From Micromonospora sp. CB01531 (lineage in GTDB: Bacteria > Actinomycetota > Actinomycetes > Mycobacteriales > Micromonosporaceae): a DNA stretch of 64,000 nucleotides. Numbering within the stretch: position 1 is the first letter of the stretch; the number at the start of each line of letters is the position of its first letter. Below, in pieces: positions 25,993-34,044 of the stretch. The notes beneath the pieces are model-generated. The model saw only the letters and a list, made by a program, of their open reading frames with translations. It made no database searches and had not been told where the DNA came from. A program made the position numbers and the translations under genes. The stretch covers positions 1-64,000 of the forward strand of contig NZ_LWLS01000058.1 in assembly GCF_001905095.1 (NCBI RefSeq). Direction: 5' to 3'.

Positions 25993-26397
25993 GTGACCGA
26001 GGCAATGTCCAGTGCGACCCGCAATACCCGGCAGCGCGCCGAGGTGCTGGCGCTGCTGCGCGATGTGGAGGGCTTCCACAGCGCGCAGCAACTGCACCAG
26101 ATGCTCGTCGACCGCAAGGCGCGGGTCGGCCTGACCACCGTCTACCGGACGTTGCAAATGCTGGTGGACACCGGTGAGATCGACTCGACGCGGCTGCCGG
26201 GCGGGGATTATCTGTACCGGCGGTGCAGCCAGAGCCGGCACCACCATCACCTGGTGTGCCGGGAGTGCGGGCGCGCGGTCGAGGTCGCCGGCCCTGCCGT
26301 GGAGCGGTGGGCCGACCAGGTCGCGAGCCAGCATGGTTTCACCGACGTCGGGCACACCCTGGAGATCTTCGGCACCTGCGGTAAGTGCGCCGCCTGA
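25993..26397 (+). CDS. zur: Fur-family zinc regulator Zur
   Basis: 134 residues. A winged helix at about 8-80 (TTVYRTLQMLVD recognition helix) precedes the Fur dimerisation domain. Structural zinc ligands C89/C92 and C129/C132 are intact, with a His cluster H83-H86. The SRHHHHLVC motif and the setting among zinc genes favour Zur over Fur. It should repress its boxes when zinc-loaded. The gene is preceded by an SmtB-like dyad, not a Zur box, so its own control may be by the ArsR protein. It converges on the CooC-like gene 16 bases away. Confidence 0.88.
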   Translation: MTEAMSSATRNTRQRAEVLALLRDVEGFHSAQQLHQMLVDRKARVGLTTVYRTLQMLVDTGEIDSTRLPGGDYLYRRCSQSRHHHHLVCRECGRAVEVAGPAVERWADQVASQHGFTDVGHTLEIFGTCGKCAA

Positions 26398-26413
26398 CCG
26401 GCGGTTGCCTGGA

Positions 26414-27400
26414 TCAGCAACCCACCACCGTGGGCTCGCTGACCGCCTGCGCTCCCATCCGGAACTCCGGATCGATCTGATCGGTGAGGTCCGCCCCGGC
26501 GCGCTCGTTGGCCCACGCGGCGGCGTTGCGCCGGTGGAACTCATGCGCCCACCGGGTGAAGGCCGCCCAGTCCTGCACGGTGTCGTCCACCGCCTCCGCC
26601 AGTTGGGCGAGAGCTGCCTGGTTGGCGGGCTCGAGTTCGGCCAGTGGGCAGACCGTGCCCCGTTCCGCTCGGCGCACGTAGCCGGACCTGCTGAACCAGG
26701 TCAACAGGTCGCCGCCGATGTGCTCGCGGAGGAACTCCACGTCGCTGGCGTCCTCGATCTTGTTCCCGACCACCGACAGGGCCACGCGGAAGTCGCGGGC
26801 GTAGCTGGCGTACTGCCGGTAGACCCCGACGCTGCGCACGGTCGGCTCGCACACCAGCACGGTGCGGTCGAAGCGGGTGAACAGCCCGGAGGCGAACGAG
26901 TCCGCGCCCGCGGTCATATCCACCATGACGTATTCGCCGGGCCCGTCGAGCATGTGGTTGAGCAGCAGCTCCACCGCTCCCACCTTCGAGTGGTAGCAGG
27001 CCACGCCGAGATCCTCGGCGGCAAACTCGCCGGTGACCGCCAGCCGCACCCCACCGACATCCCGTACGCAGGCGGCGTAGATCGGGTTGTCCTCGATCAC
27101 CCGCAGCAGCCGCGAACCGCGCCCCGGCGGAGTCGTCTTGACCATTCGATCCGCACTGGTGATGCGCGGGTTGTCGCCGCGCAGGTAGTCCTTGATTGTC
27201 AGCAGGTGCTCACCGAGCGGTTTTACCGGCGGCGGCGTGTCCGCGTCCCTGCCGAGGGCGGCACCGAGGTGCTGGTTGATGTCGGCGTCGATGGCCAGCA
27301 CTGGCAGGCATCGGGCGGCGAGATGGCGGGCGAACAGCGCGGCGAGGGTCGTCTTGCCGCTACCGCCCTTGCCCACGAACGCGACCTTCACCGCTGACAC
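26414..27400 (-). CDS. CooC/MinD-like P-loop ATPase
   Basis: 328 residues. The deviant Walker A GKGGSGKTT at about 10-18, AIDADIN (switch) near 36 and VMVDMTAG near 160 place it with SIMIBI ATPases closest to CooC, the nickel-insertion ATPase of CO dehydrogenase. It lacks the simple CxC of classical CooC, though single Cys residues occur (CEPTVRS, CYHSK). No CO dehydrogenase is present here. The perfect Zur-like palindrome 13 bases upstream links it to zinc. A metal-insertion role for some enzyme in low zinc is inference. Confidence 0.8.
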   Translation of the reverse strand: MSAVKVAFVGKGGSGKTTLAALFARHLAARCLPVLAIDADINQHLGAALGRDADTPPPVKPLGEHLLTIKDYLRGDNPRITSADRMVKTTPPGRGSRLLRVIEDNPIYAACVRDVGGVRLAVTGEFAAEDLGVACYHSKVGAVELLLNHMLDGPGEYVMVDMTAGADSFASGLFTRFDRTVLVCEPTVRSVGVYRQYASYARDFRVALSVVGNKIEDASDVEFLREHIGGDLLTWFSRSGYVRRAERGTVCPLAELEPANQAALAQLAEAVDDTVQDWAAFTRWAHEFHRRNAAAWANERAGADLTDQIDPEFRMGAQAVSEPTVVGC

Positions 27401-27413
27401 CCTCCCACTCTAT

Positions 27414-27428
27414 TGGAAACCATTTCCA
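27414..27428 (-). promoter_or_regulatory. Zur-box-like operator
   Basis: TGGAAACCATTTCCA, an inverted repeat with arms TGGAAA/TTTCCA, directly upstream of the CooC-like gene. Confidence 0.7.
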
Positions 27429-27529
27429 TGAGCGCGAGCGTACGCGATGGGTCGTGCTCTCCGGGCGGAATCCGGGCGAGTCACCGCAGCGATTCGTCGT
27501 CGGGCGTTCACCACCTTCTCGGCCCGCCG

Positions 27530-28567
27530 CTACTGCCGGCGCAACACCTCGCCACTGAGCCGCCGTATGGTGCGCAGGGTCGTCGCGTCGTCTCCGGTCA
27601 CCTCGACCAGAAACAGCAGATGCCGCACGCCGGGAACAGCCGCGGCCGCGTCCACGGCCGTCCGGCACCGCTGCGGCGACCCGACGGGGTGCATGGCGAT
27701 CAGGCGCTGGACGTACTCGTCGATGTCGGGCGGGCCGGCCGTGGCGCCGTCGAGACGGACGTACTCCCTGGTGCCGGTCAGCAACTCCGGGAGCCGCTCG
27801 CGTACCGTCCGGGCTGCATCCGCGTCGGTGTCCTCGATGTGCGCCAGATGGGCGCTGGCGTGCGGCACCTGCGTGCTGTCGTGGCCGTGCGCGGCGGCGA
27901 CCTGCGTGTACCGGTCGAGCAGCGACCGCTTCTCGGCCAGGTCGGCGTGCAGCCCGAGCAGCAGCGGGAGGCCGTGGCGGGCGGCGAGGTCCACGGTGGC
28001 GGGTGAGGTCGCCGCGACCCACGTCGGCACTCGCCGACGGGGCCGGGGCACCACCCGCACCGGCCGGAAGGGGAACCTGCCGTTGCCGGTGACCTGCGCC
28101 GCGCCGGACAACCACCGCAGCACGATCTCCACCGCGTCGGCGAAGCCGTGCGTGTAGCGATCCAGGCCGGTGCCGAACACCTCGAGGTCGACCCACGGTC
28201 CGCCCCGGGCGACCCCCAACCGAAACCGGCCCCCGGACAGCTCGTCGAGCAGCACCGCCTCCTCCGCCAGGCTCACGGGGTGCCGGACCGACAGCACGCA
28301 GGCGGCGGTGCCGACGGTGATGCGGCGGGTCGCCCCGAGCAGGTGCGCGGCGAAGGTGATGGCGGACGGGCACACGCCGTAGGAGATGAAGTGGTGCTCG
28401 GCGACCCACACGCCGGCGTAGCCGGCGGCCTCCGCGGCCAGGCCGTAGCGGTGCGCGTCCGCCAGCGCCTGCGCGTGGGTGCCGCCGGCGCGGTGCCCGG
28501 CGAGCAGGAACAGGTGCCAGTGGACCTGCTCGCCGGGCCGCGAGCTGCCGGGCGGTTCAGCAGTCAC
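27530..28567 (-). CDS. Luciferase-like (LLM class) flavin oxidoreductase
   Basis: 345 residues. TIM-barrel bacterial-luciferase family signs: GVWVAEHHF near residue 50, the TAACVLSVRHPVSLAEE segment and GRFRLGVARGG. Probably an FMN- or F420-dependent monooxygenase of unknown substrate. The GTG at 28567 lies eleven bases inside the end of the SCO5389-like gene, so they are coupled and share the Zur-like site at 28967. Confidence 0.82.
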   Translation of the reverse strand: MTAEPPGSSRPGEQVHWHLFLLAGHRAGGTHAQALADAHRYGLAAEAAGYAGVWVAEHHFISYGVCPSAITFAAHLLGATRRITVGTAACVLSVRHPVSLAEEAVLLDELSGGRFRLGVARGGPWVDLEVFGTGLDRYTHGFADAVEIVLRWLSGAAQVTGNGRFPFRPVRVVPRPRRRVPTWVAATSPATVDLAARHGLPLLLGLHADLAEKRSLLDRYTQVAAAHGHDSTQVPHASAHLAHIEDTDADAARTVRERLPELLTGTREYVRLDGATAGPPDIDEYVQRLIAMHPVGSPQRCRTAVDAAAAVPGVRHLLFLVEVTGDDATTLRTIRRLSGEVLRRQ

Positions 28568-28949
28568 GCAGCTCTGGTGACTGGTTGAGCAGTTGTCCCC
28601 GAGTCGAAATGAAACGACGGTGCGTGTCGGAGTCCACGGCACTCAGCCGGAACGCCGCCACCCGGTGGCAGTTCTGGAACGCCAGCTTCACCCCGAAGTG
28701 GCGCTCCAGGCTCGCCCGGATGGCATCGCTGGCCAGCGCGCGCAGCAGCTGCCCGCGCTCCGCCTCGGTGGGTGGTGGTACGACGTTGTCGGCGAACTCG
28801 GTGTCAGACGTTTCCAGGTCGGCGACCACCCGACTGACGGTGTCCCAGGCGTACGGGAGGGAGTCCCGGACGCAGGCGACGAAGGCGTCGTCGTCCACGG
28901 GGCCGGTCTCGGCGGCTTCGAGCAGGGCAGGCGACACGGTGAGAGACAT
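28557..28949 (-). CDS. SCO5389-like protein
   Basis: 130 residues from the ATG at 28949, which follows GAGGAGGACC; an upstream ATG at 28976 would overlap the regulatory dyad. The sequence (SLTVSPALLEAAE, CVRDSLPYAWDTVSRVV, RHFGVKLAFQNCHRVA, RGQLLNQSPELRDC) matches my recollection of a conserved actinobacterial SCO5389-like family without known function. It is all-helical and soluble, with three cysteines. It heads the operon with the LLM enzyme. Confidence 0.7.
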   Translation of the reverse strand: MSLTVSPALLEAAETGPVDDDAFVACVRDSLPYAWDTVSRVVADLETSDTEFADNVVPPPTEAERGQLLRALASDAIRASLERHFGVKLAFQNCHRVAAFRLSAVDSDTHRRFISTRGQLLNQSPELRDC

Positions 28950-28966
28950 GGTCCTCCTCAGGGCCT

Positions 28967-28987
28967 TAACGACCATGATTGCCGTTA
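28967..28987 (-). promoter_or_regulatory. Zur-like operator with TAACG dyad
   Basis: A perfect TAACG-N11-CGTTA inverted repeat. Its centre GATTGCCGTTA matches the GATTGCCATTA part of the box at 18446. It lies 17 bases upstream of the SCO5389-like start. Confidence 0.5.
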
Positions 28988-29152
28988 GCGTTACGATCCG
29001 AGCACATCACGTCACCAGGCCCACGTCAACAGTCGGCGCCTGTTCCCGGCCCAGGGTGTTCACCGCTGGTCGTCCTTGCTCGGGTGGGGCGCGGGCGCGT
29101 CGCTTGTGCGGCCTGATGCAAGCCGCTGCCGCATGCTCGGTGACATTCGAAT

Positions 29153-29167
29153 CGGAATTCATTATCG
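29153..29167. promoter_or_regulatory. Weak Zur-like box
   Basis: CGGAATTCATTATCG agrees at about 10 of 15 positions with the best box at 18648. No gene follows closely on either strand except through a long leader. Confidence 0.35.
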
Positions 29168-29331
29168 TGATCCCGTCCGTGATGTAGGGGGTACATACCT
29201 CAGGTGAGGCGGACCCGGCCGGCGGCACGCTCCCCCAGGGCGCACGTCGGCCGCGCCCGTTCAGGCACTTTGTCTCCTCATTGGCTTGACCGTGCAGCTG
29301 GGTGCCCTGCTGTCAGATGCCGAACCAGAGA

Positions 29332-29346
29332 TGAAACCGGTTATCA
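29332..29346 (+). promoter_or_regulatory. Orphan Zur box
   Basis: TGAAACCGGTTATCA, a near-perfect palindrome centred on ACCGGT. No intact gene follows, so it probably marks a lost target or a small RNA/leader. Confidence 0.6.
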
Positions 29347-29616
29347 TCGCGACGAGCTGCTCCTGGAGGTGTACCTCCGGTCATGATTTCCTGAGGCGGC
29401 GTGGCGACCATCTCCCCGGCGCCGCTCCAACCTGTGCTTACCGTTGGCGATCCTGGCACCGCAGGCCGTCGAGCTGGTTGGGGCAACGCCCTCATTGGCT
29501 TGATTCTTGCCTACGGTGACCGGACACCAGTTAGGAGCCTTGATCACACGGCAGGCTTAGGCGCGGCGGGCAGGGCTCTTGCCGTGCAGCGATGCGGGCA
29601 GGGAAGCGTCGCGGCC

Positions 29617-30312
29617 CTACCGCTGGCCTGTGATGAGGAACTGCATCTGGTGCTCGTGGTTCGGGGCCACCCCGAATTGCCGGTCCAGTTCGTAGATCGA
29701 CGTCAGCGGCGTCACGGTGACCGCCTGCAGACCAGCCTTCTCCAGGACCGCGACGGTCCGGTCGATGGACTTGGCGGTGACTAGGGGAAGCATGGCCTGT
29801 ACTTGGTTGTCGTAGTGGTCGGTGAAGTTGTCGGTAGCATTGTGGAGGCCGTCGGGGAACCAGGTGCTGTCGATTACTGCGATCGTGCCGCGGGGGCGCA
29901 GCAGGCGTACCCAGTTCGCTACCGCGATCTCCGGTTCGCGCAGGGTCCACATCAGGTACCGGCTGGTCACCGCGTCGAAGCTGGCGGCCGGGAAGTCGGG
30001 GTGGACGGCGTCGCCGTGCTGGATGACCGGGCCGTTCGCCATGGCGGCGGCGTGGTGGCGGGCGCGCTCCAGCATGCCCTCGGCGAGGTCGATGCCGGTC
30101 ACGCGGTGGCCGAGGCCGGCCAGGACCATGGCGGCCTGCCCGGTGCCGGTGCCGACGTCGAGGATATCGAGCGGGGCGGGCGGCAGGGCTCGCTCCCAGA
30201 TCGCAGACCAGGCCTGCTGGTCGGCGGCGAAGCGTTCCGGGCGTTGGACGTACTCGTCGTAGCTCGGTGCGCGTCCGGTCCAGTACGCGTTGATGCGATC
30301 CTGCGCCGTCAT
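29617..30312 (-). CDS. SAM-dependent methyltransferase
   Basis: 231 residues. Motif I ILDVGTGTGQAAMVLA near 49-64, VTGIDLAEGML near 70-80 and post-motif VTSRYLMWTL give a class I (Methyltransf_11/25) fold. The ATG overlaps the stop of the FecE-type ATPase gene (ATGA), so it belongs to the metal-chelate importer operon. It may modify the imported ligand or a metallophore (inference). Confidence 0.85.
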   Translation of the reverse strand: MTAQDRINAYWTGRAPSYDEYVQRPERFAADQQAWSAIWERALPPAPLDILDVGTGTGQAAMVLAGLGHRVTGIDLAEGMLERARHHAAAMANGPVIQHGDAVHPDFPAASFDAVTSRYLMWTLREPEIAVANWVRLLRPRGTIAVIDSTWFPDGLHNATDNFTDHYDNQVQAMLPLVTAKSIDRTVAVLEKAGLQAVTVTPLTSIYELDRQFGVAPNHEHQMQFLITGQR

Positions 30313-31094
30313 GCGGCGCTCCTCTCGTCGGTGGTCTGGTCGACCGGTTGGAACAGCAGATGGATGGCGCCGTCGAGTTCCAGGCGCCGGATGCCGATGC
30401 CGTAGATGGGTTCGAGCACCTCAGGGTCCAGCACCTCCTCGGTGGTGCCGGCGACGACGGCCCCGCCGCGATCCAGCAGCACCAGGTCGTCGCAGTAGCG
30501 GGCGGCGAGGTTGAGGTCGTGCAGCACGACGATGGAGCAGGTGTTCAGGTTGCGTACCAGGTGCAGGATTTCGTGCTGGTAGCGGATGTCGAGGTGATTG
30601 GTCGGCTCGTCGAGTAGCAGGTGGGTGGCCTGCTGGGCGAGGGCACGGGCGATCAGCACCCGCTGGCGCTCACCGCCGGAGAGCTGGGCGAATGCCCGCG
30701 CGCCCAGGTGGGCCGCACCGACCCGGGTCAGGCACCGGGCGGCGATCTCGTGCTCGGCCCGGCCGATGCGCTGGAACGTCGACAGGTGCGGCCCTCGGCC
30801 CAGCAGCACCAGCTCCGCCGCGGTCAGGGCCGTCTCACCGCCGGTCTCCTGCACCACCACGGCCAGCCGGCGTGCGGCTTCCCGGGACGGCAGGGCGGAC
30901 AGTTCGTCGCCGTCGACCATGACCTGTCCCGTGCCGCTGCGGAGTGCGCCGTAGAGCAGCCGCAGCAGCGTGGTCTTGCCGCTGCCGTTCGGGCCGATCA
31001 GCCCGAGGACCCGCCCCGGCCGTGCGGCCACGCTGACCCCGTCGATGACGGGGTTCGCGCCGTAGCGCCAGGAGACCCCGGTCGCCTCGATCAC
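30309..31094 (-). CDS. Iron-chelate/B12-type ABC transporter ATPase (FecE/BtuD-like)
   Basis: 261 residues. Walker A GPNGSGKTT near 33-41, signature LSGGERQR, Walker B HLLLDEPTNHLD and switch VVLHDLNLAARYCDD are typical of siderophore and cobalamin importers. The GTG at 31094 overlaps the binding-protein stop. It partners the permease at 32100 and lipoprotein at 31091. Confidence 0.9.
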   Translation of the reverse strand: MIEATGVSWRYGANPVIDGVSVAARPGRVLGLIGPNGSGKTTLLRLLYGALRSGTGQVMVDGDELSALPSREAARRLAVVVQETGGETALTAAELVLLGRGPHLSTFQRIGRAEHEIAARCLTRVGAAHLGARAFAQLSGGERQRVLIARALAQQATHLLLDEPTNHLDIRYQHEILHLVRNLNTCSIVVLHDLNLAARYCDDLVLLDRGGAVVAGTTEEVLDPEVLEPIYGIGIRRLELDGAIHLLFQPVDQTTDERSAA

Positions 31095-32074
31095 GCGCCG
31101 GCCTTGAAACGCTGCACGATCCGCTCCAGGCCGTCGATCGACAGCGGGGTCGGCGGCTCGGTGAAGTTGAACAGCTGTGTCATGACGGTGCCGTTGCGGA
31201 CGGCGTCCAGGTTCTCCGCGCCGGGCAGCCCGGTCAGCCCCTGCTCGACGGCCTTGGCGTCGCCGTCGCCGTACAGCAGGATCAGCACGTCGGGATTGCG
31301 GCCGAGCAACTCCTCCACCGTGACCTCGAAGACTCGCTCCTTCACGTCCCCGAAGACGTTGCGGAAGCCGGCCGCCTCCAGCTGCGGGTGGGCCATGCTG
31401 ACCGTCCCGTAGGCGTACGTCGTCCCACCACCGACCGTCGGGTACAGCACCGCCGCCGTACGACCGGTCGACGCGTTCGCCTGTGCTTGGATCTTGCTCA
31501 TCCGCTCCTTCAGGGCGGTGATCGCGGTCGTGGCCTCGGCTTCGCGGCCGAACACCTTGCCGTAGGTCTGCATTTGCGAGTAGATGTCGTCGAAGGTCGG
31601 CGGGGCCGTGCTGTCCGGGCACATCGCCGGCTCCTCCAGCAGGGGGATGTTCACCGCCGACAGCGTGTCGCGGGACAGGTTGTCCACCTCGCCCAGCACC
31701 AGATCCGGCTGCTGGCTGATCACCACCTCCTTGGAGATCTGCAGGTGGCCGCTGGTGTCGGTCTTGTCGGTGAGCAGCGGAATCCGGTCCAACTCGGTGA
31801 GGGTCGCGGCGTCGTAGTACTCCTTCGGGTACTGCCCGGCACGCGCGCTGACCCGGTCCATGACCCCGAGCGCGTGCAGGTACGGCACGGCCGCGCTCTT
31901 GAGCAGGACGACCCGCTGCGGCGCGGCGTCGAAAGCCACCGGGATGCCGCAGTTCGTGACGGTCAGCGGGTAACCGTCGTCTGCCGCAGCCGGTTCCTTG
32001 CCGCCGCCGCAGGCGGCGACGAGCAATATGGTGGCGGACGCGGCGGCAGTGGCAGCCAGGCGAACGGTCTTCAT
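31091..32074 (-). CDS. FecB/FepB-like binding lipoprotein
   Basis: 327 residues; lipobox VAACG gives the lipid Cys at about 22. The Peripla_BP_2 fold is indicated by PQRVVLLKSAAVPYLHALGV near 55 and the long C-terminal DVLILLYGDGDA region. Class III binding proteins carry siderophores, haem, cobalamin or other metal chelates; the ligand is not decidable. The zinc setting suggests a zincophore, but no Zur box was found in front of this operon. Confidence 0.87.
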   Translation of the reverse strand: MKTVRLAATAAASATILLVAACGGGKEPAAADDGYPLTVTNCGIPVAFDAAPQRVVLLKSAAVPYLHALGVMDRVSARAGQYPKEYYDAATLTELDRIPLLTDKTDTSGHLQISKEVVISQQPDLVLGEVDNLSRDTLSAVNIPLLEEPAMCPDSTAPPTFDDIYSQMQTYGKVFGREAEATTAITALKERMSKIQAQANASTGRTAAVLYPTVGGGTTYAYGTVSMAHPQLEAAGFRNVFGDVKERVFEVTVEELLGRNPDVLILLYGDGDAKAVEQGLTGLPGAENLDAVRNGTVMTQLFNFTEPPTPLSIDGLERIVQRFKAGA

Positions 32075-32099
32075 GATTCCTCCTCGACGGATCGGGTGC

Positions 32100-33185
32100 T
32101 CAGGTGCCGGTGGCGTGCAGACGACGGATCAGGACCACCAGGAACGGTGCGCCGAGCAGGGCGGTGATGATGCCGATCGGGATCTCCTGCGGGGCCAGCA
32201 GGACCCGGGCGACCACGTCGGCCCAGACCAGCAGGATGGCCCCGAGCAGGGCGGCCACCGGCACCACCCGCACGTGCGGGGCCCCGACGATGCGGCGGGC
32301 CAGGTGGGGAACGACGAGTCCGATGAAGCCGATGCTGCCGGCGGCGGAGACCAGCACGCCTACGCTGAGTGAGACCACCACGAGCAGCCGCATCCGGAAC
32401 CGGTCGGGCGACACGCCCAGGGTCTGCGCAGACTCGTCACCGAGGGCCAGCACGTCGAGCCGCCGTCCCGCCACGGTCAGGTAGAGGATCGCGCCACCCA
32501 GCACGACCGCGGCCACCACCAGCAGGGCGTTCCACCGGGCCAATCCCAACGATCCGAGCAGCCAGAACATCACCGATCGGGATCCCTCGGCCGATCCGGA
32601 GGCGAAGATCAGGAAGCTGGTGGTGGCGTACAGCGCGTACCCGACCGCGACCCCGGACAGCAACAACCGGATCGAGGTGACCCGGCCGCCGCTGCGCGCA
32701 ATCAGGAAGACCAGCAGCGACGCGGCGAGCGCACCGAGGAAGGCGCTGGTGGGCAGGGCGTACTGCCCGAAGCCGGCACCGGCCCCGAACAGGATCGCGG
32801 CGGCCGCGCCGCTGGAGGCCCCGGAGTTGATGCCCAACAGGTACGGGTCGGCCAGCACATTGCGCACCATGGCCTGCAACGCCACCCCGCACACCGCCAG
32901 TCCCGCGCCGACGAGCATGCCGAGCAGCACCCGAGGCAGCCGGACCTGCCAAACGATGGCCTCCTGCGGCAGGGTCCAGGTCACTTCGCCGGGCACCCCG
33001 ACGAGCTGATGCCCGATGATCCGGGCCACGCTCGCCGGGGCGATGCCGATCGCACCGGACCCGACCGCGACCACCCCGGTCAGGACCAGCCCGACCGTCA
33101 GCGCGACCAGCCATAACCCAGTTCGACGTCGTTGCGCCGCGACGCCGAGCAGATCCTTCTGCCCCTCCAGCAGGGCGGCGGCCAT
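32100..33185 (-). CDS. FecCD-family ABC permease
   Basis: 361 residues from the ATG at 33185 (GGGGGTG upstream); the frame is open to 33233 across an operator-like palindrome, which argues against the longer form. About nine to ten membrane helices with family motifs RLPRVLLGMLVGAGLAVCGVA, DPYLLGINSGAS and GFIGLVVPHLARR near the C-terminus. First gene of the importer operon. A single permease gene implies a homodimer. Confidence 0.9.
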   Translation of the reverse strand: MAAALLEGQKDLLGVAAQRRRTGLWLVALTVGLVLTGVVAVGSGAIGIAPASVARIIGHQLVGVPGEVTWTLPQEAIVWQVRLPRVLLGMLVGAGLAVCGVALQAMVRNVLADPYLLGINSGASSGAAAAILFGAGAGFGQYALPTSAFLGALAASLLVFLIARSGGRVTSIRLLLSGVAVGYALYATTSFLIFASGSAEGSRSVMFWLLGSLGLARWNALLVVAAVVLGGAILYLTVAGRRLDVLALGDESAQTLGVSPDRFRMRLLVVVSLSVGVLVSAAGSIGFIGLVVPHLARRIVGAPHVRVVPVAALLGAILLVWADVVARVLLAPQEIPIGIITALLGAPFLVVLIRRLHATGT

Positions 33186-33204
33186 CACCACACCCCCATC
33201 TGCA

Positions 33205-33233
33205 AGCAATTTGCTCTTGCCAAGCCTTGGCAA
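33205..33233 (-). promoter_or_regulatory. Double-dyad operator candidate
   Basis: Two adjoining perfect palindromes, AGCAA-T-TTGCT (33205-33215) and TTGCCAAG-C-CTTGGCAA (33217-33233), in the AT-rich segment just before the permease start. They do not match the Zur box, so another regulator is likely. Confidence 0.55.
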
Positions 33234-33414
33234 AAAGTAGCATCAAGATCAAAGGACGTGGAAGGTGAGTGAGTCGCTGTTCACTCCCACCGCAGCCGGT
33301 TTACCCGCGGCGGAAGGAGCGCCAAGACCAAGATCGGCGACGGGCACGGTCGCGCGGCGACCCCACGGGCTGCTGGTGATCCAGTAAAGACCCCGGCCGG
33401 GCGGTGTTATATCG
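33234..33414. other. Short intergenic stretch, nothing recognised
   Basis: Between the importer promoter and the decayed ATPase. Some of it may be the lost 5' part of the ATPase gene, but no ATP-binding motif can be read. Confidence 0.3.
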
Positions 33415-33830
33415 GCAGAGATCATCCGCTGCCACGAACGGCTTCTCGCCCGCGAGATCTGGGCCGCCGTACCGCCATCGACTCTCGGCTCAGCCTCGCC
33501 AGCATCCTCGCCGAACCACTGCGCGCCACCGGCACCGAGGCAAGACGCCCAGACACGCGTGGCGGAGCTGGCCGACCTCGTCGGCCTCACCCCGGACCTG
33601 CTGACCCGGCGTTCGCACGCCGCCAGCGACGGCCAACTGGAGGCGCCGCTGGCCCGGCGCCCTCGTCCGCCAGCCGACTACCTCATTGGCGACGAGGCCA
33701 CCACCATGCTCGATGCCGCTACCCAGGCCCACCTCGGCACTGTCATCACCGACTACCAACGTCAGCACACCGCGGATGTCCTGCTCATTACCCACGACCC
33801 GGCCCTGATGGGTCCGCTGGGCCACCCGAA
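33415..33830 (+). pseudogene. Decayed ABC-transporter ATPase
   Basis: Reading across frames gives IDSRLSLASILAEPLRATG, then VAELADLVGLTPDLLTRR, then SDGQLEAPLARR where the ABC signature SGGQ and following helix should be. DYLIGDEATTMLDAATQAHL stands for Walker B and VLLITHDPALMG for the switch. This is the C-terminal half of a DppD/DppF-like ATPase. The Walker A half is missing, the signature is altered and at least one frameshift (near 33540) is needed. Borders are approximate. Confidence 0.65.
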
Positions 33831-34044
33831 CCGTCGCTCTACCGCCAGTTCTCAAGGTCGGGCAGCCGTAGGCCCGGGCGGGATTGTGACCGATGACGCC
33901 ATGCCCGACCTAAACGGCCTGCCCATGCCCAGGTCCGGTCGGTTCGTCCTGGCCACGGGCAGGCCGACCGTTCACACCCGCCTCGCATGCCCGGTTTGGG
34001 GTGACGCTAACGGTTGTGCCGGGAGACGACGGGCGGTCGGTGGC

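Larger units (their letters stand above)
28988..29616. other. Gene-poor region with two orphan Zur-like boxes
   Basis: 629 bases between the SCO5389-like start and the end of the methyltransferase gene. Two Zur-like sites (29153 and 29332) face short frames that resemble no protein. A GGAGGT-GT-ACCTCC hairpin at 29365-29378 would hide a ribosome site. A GTG frame from 29401 runs antisense into the methyltransferase and is not credible in full. Confidence 0.5.

Noticed and set aside
29401..29784. 127-codon plus-strand frame after the orphan Zur box
   Set aside because: The second half is antisense to the methyltransferase gene and the first half resembles no family; kept only as a remark.
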